DNA of 6,561 nucleotides from Jaaginema sp046541115 (GTDB lineage: Bacteria; Cyanobacteriota; Cyanobacteriia; Cyanobacteriales; Spirulinaceae). Position 1 is the stretch's first letter. Each line of letters begins with the position of its first letter. The notes under the pieces were generated by a model. It worked only from the letters and a program-made list of their open reading frames with translations. It was not told the DNA's origin and did not search any database. The stretch spans positions 1 through 6,561 of the forward strand of contig JBKHDX010000256.1 of assembly GCA_046541115.1 (NCBI GenBank), in the 5' to 3' direction. The position numbers and the translations under genes were made by a program. Below, piece by piece: positions 5,858-6,561 of this stretch.

Positions 5858-6561
5858 ATGAAACGCGATCGCATTGTCGGCTGTTTGCTCGGAATTGCTG
5901 TGGGAGATGGGATGGGATTGCCCTACGAAGGCTGATCTCGCCGTCGTTTACGGGCTTGGTCTGTGCCGACGCGATCGCACCGCTTTTTGTTCGGTAAGGG
6001 AATGGTGTCGGATGATACCGAACACCCTTGCATGGTGGCGCAATCTTTAATTGTTGCTGCCGTCGATCCCCAAAAATTTCAGCAAGCTTTGGCTTGGCGG
6101 TTGCGGTGGTGGGTGTTGGCTTTGCCTGCTGGGGTAGGATTGGCGACGTTACGGGCTTGTGTGAGGTTGTGGTTGGGGTTTCCGGGCGATCGCAGTGGCG
6201 TATTTTCTGCCGGAAACGGGCCCGCTATGCGATCGCCTGTTTTGGGAGTTTGCTATGGCGACAATCTGGCGGTATTGCGCCGTTTGGTGCGAATTAGCAC
6301 TCGTCTGACCCACAGCGATCCCAAGGCCGAATGGGGGGCAATGGCGATCGCGATCGCGACTCATTTCGCTGCAACCCAAGCAGAAATCGTGCCAGAACAA
6401 TACTACAATGCCCTAGAAGCCGCCTTGCCCCCAGAATCTAGGGCATTCCTCGAAATTATTAAAAGAGCCTGTCTCAGCGCCCAAAACAAGCAATCCGGCG
6501 TTGATTTTGCCTGCCAGATTGGTGCATCTCGCGGTGTCAGTGGCTATATTTATCAAACTGT
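5858..6561 (+). pseudogene. ADP-ribosylglycohydrolase (DraG/ARH-like), interrupted by in-frame UGA at codon 26; 3' end outside window
   Basis: From the ATG at 5858 the frame gives MKRDRIVGCLLGIAVGDGMG then LPYEG, hits TGA at 5933-5935, and then stays open for 208 codons to the window edge. The sequence after the stop is clearly the same protein: RFLFGKGMVSDDTEH (42-56, with the metal-binding S/T-D-D), MVAQSLIVAA, LAWRLRWWVLALPAGVGLATLR, GFPGDRSGVFSAGNGPAMR, and the TRLTHSDPKAEWGA segment with the H-x-D-P type motif. Family members remove ADP-ribose from proteins or small molecules using a binuclear metal centre. Only one change separates this from an intact gene; homologues have a sense codon, Leu or similar as I recall it, where the UGA stands. 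No other damage is visible and HIP1 sites are dense, so inactivation is recent, or the UGA is a sequencing error. Restart at Met49 (6002), which has AAGGGA directly before it, would omit the conserved GDGMG segment. Confidence 0.8.

Larger units (their letters stand above)
612..6357. repeat. Dispersed HIP1 octamers (GCGATCGC), about 21 copies
   Basis: Copies found by eye start at 612, 755, 909, 1440, 2521, 2604, 2675, 3265, 3491, 3609, 4007, 4073, 4458, 4746, 5414, 5865, 5971, 6186, 6229, 6344 and 6350 (the last two overlap by two bases). HIP1 is a known over-represented palindrome of many cyanobacterial genomes. None falls in the tnpB segment or in the 5489-5857 gap. Most are inside coding sequence; 3491 is inside the rpsD terminator and 3609 just after the tsaE stop. 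The count was made by reading, so one or two may be missed. Confidence 0.85.

Noticed and set aside
5933..5970. Selenocysteine at the UGA: a small stem with GGTCT in its loop (5958-5962) lies downstream, loosely like a bacterial SECIS
   Set aside because: The family is not known for Cys at this position, the stem is very short and bulged, the UGA-to-loop distance differs from the fdhF element, and cyanobacteria generally lack the Sec machinery.
6028..6400. Open frames on both strands across 6028-6297 (+) and 6149-6400 (-)
   Set aside because: They are out-of-frame shadows of the ADP-ribosylglycohydrolase frame and show no family-like sequence.

Overview
The window looks like chromosomal DNA from a cyanobacterium, probably a filamentous or otherwise HIP1-rich lineage. 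The octamer GCGATCGC (HIP1) occurs about twenty times in 6.5 kb. Ribosomal protein S4 has the cyanobacterial length and sequence style. The YvcK-type protein carries the extra membrane-spanning N-terminus seen in cyanobacterial members. I cannot name a species.

Layout from left to right. Positions 1-542 hold the 3' part of an IS200/IS605-type element: the C-terminal 179 residues of a TnpB RNA-guided nuclease, with no HIP1 site. A short heptamer tandem repeat follows. Next is a one-base-overlapping pair on the + strand, purQ (FGAM synthase glutaminase subunit) and queE (7-carboxy-7-deazaguanine synthase). Facing them on the - strand is a BtuF-like cobalamin-binding-fold protein with no signal peptide; its stop codon overlaps that of queE. 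rpsD lies divergently from it on the + strand, with its own short promoter/leader region and a strong compound hairpin terminator. Convergent with rpsD, on the - strand, is a two-gene operon read from right to left: a membrane-anchored YvcK/CofD-like protein, then tsaE (tRNA t6A synthesis ATPase), joined by a 4-base ATGA overlap. About 370 bases of non-coding DNA follow. The right end holds an ADP-ribosylglycohydrolase (DraG/ARH-like) gene that runs off the window and is interrupted by an in-frame UGA at codon 26.

Most of the content is housekeeping: purine synthesis, tRNA modification (queuosine and t6A routes), translation, and a cell-envelope/carbon-allocation regulator. purQ-queE and yvcK-tsaE look translationally coupled. 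The IS end sits 32 bases before purQ, so it may have separated purQ from its usual upstream partner purS.

I found no convincing new multi-gene system. The points most worth checking are the interrupted ADP-ribosylglycohydrolase, the TnpB/omega-RNA end abutting purQ, and the signal-less BtuF-like protein.
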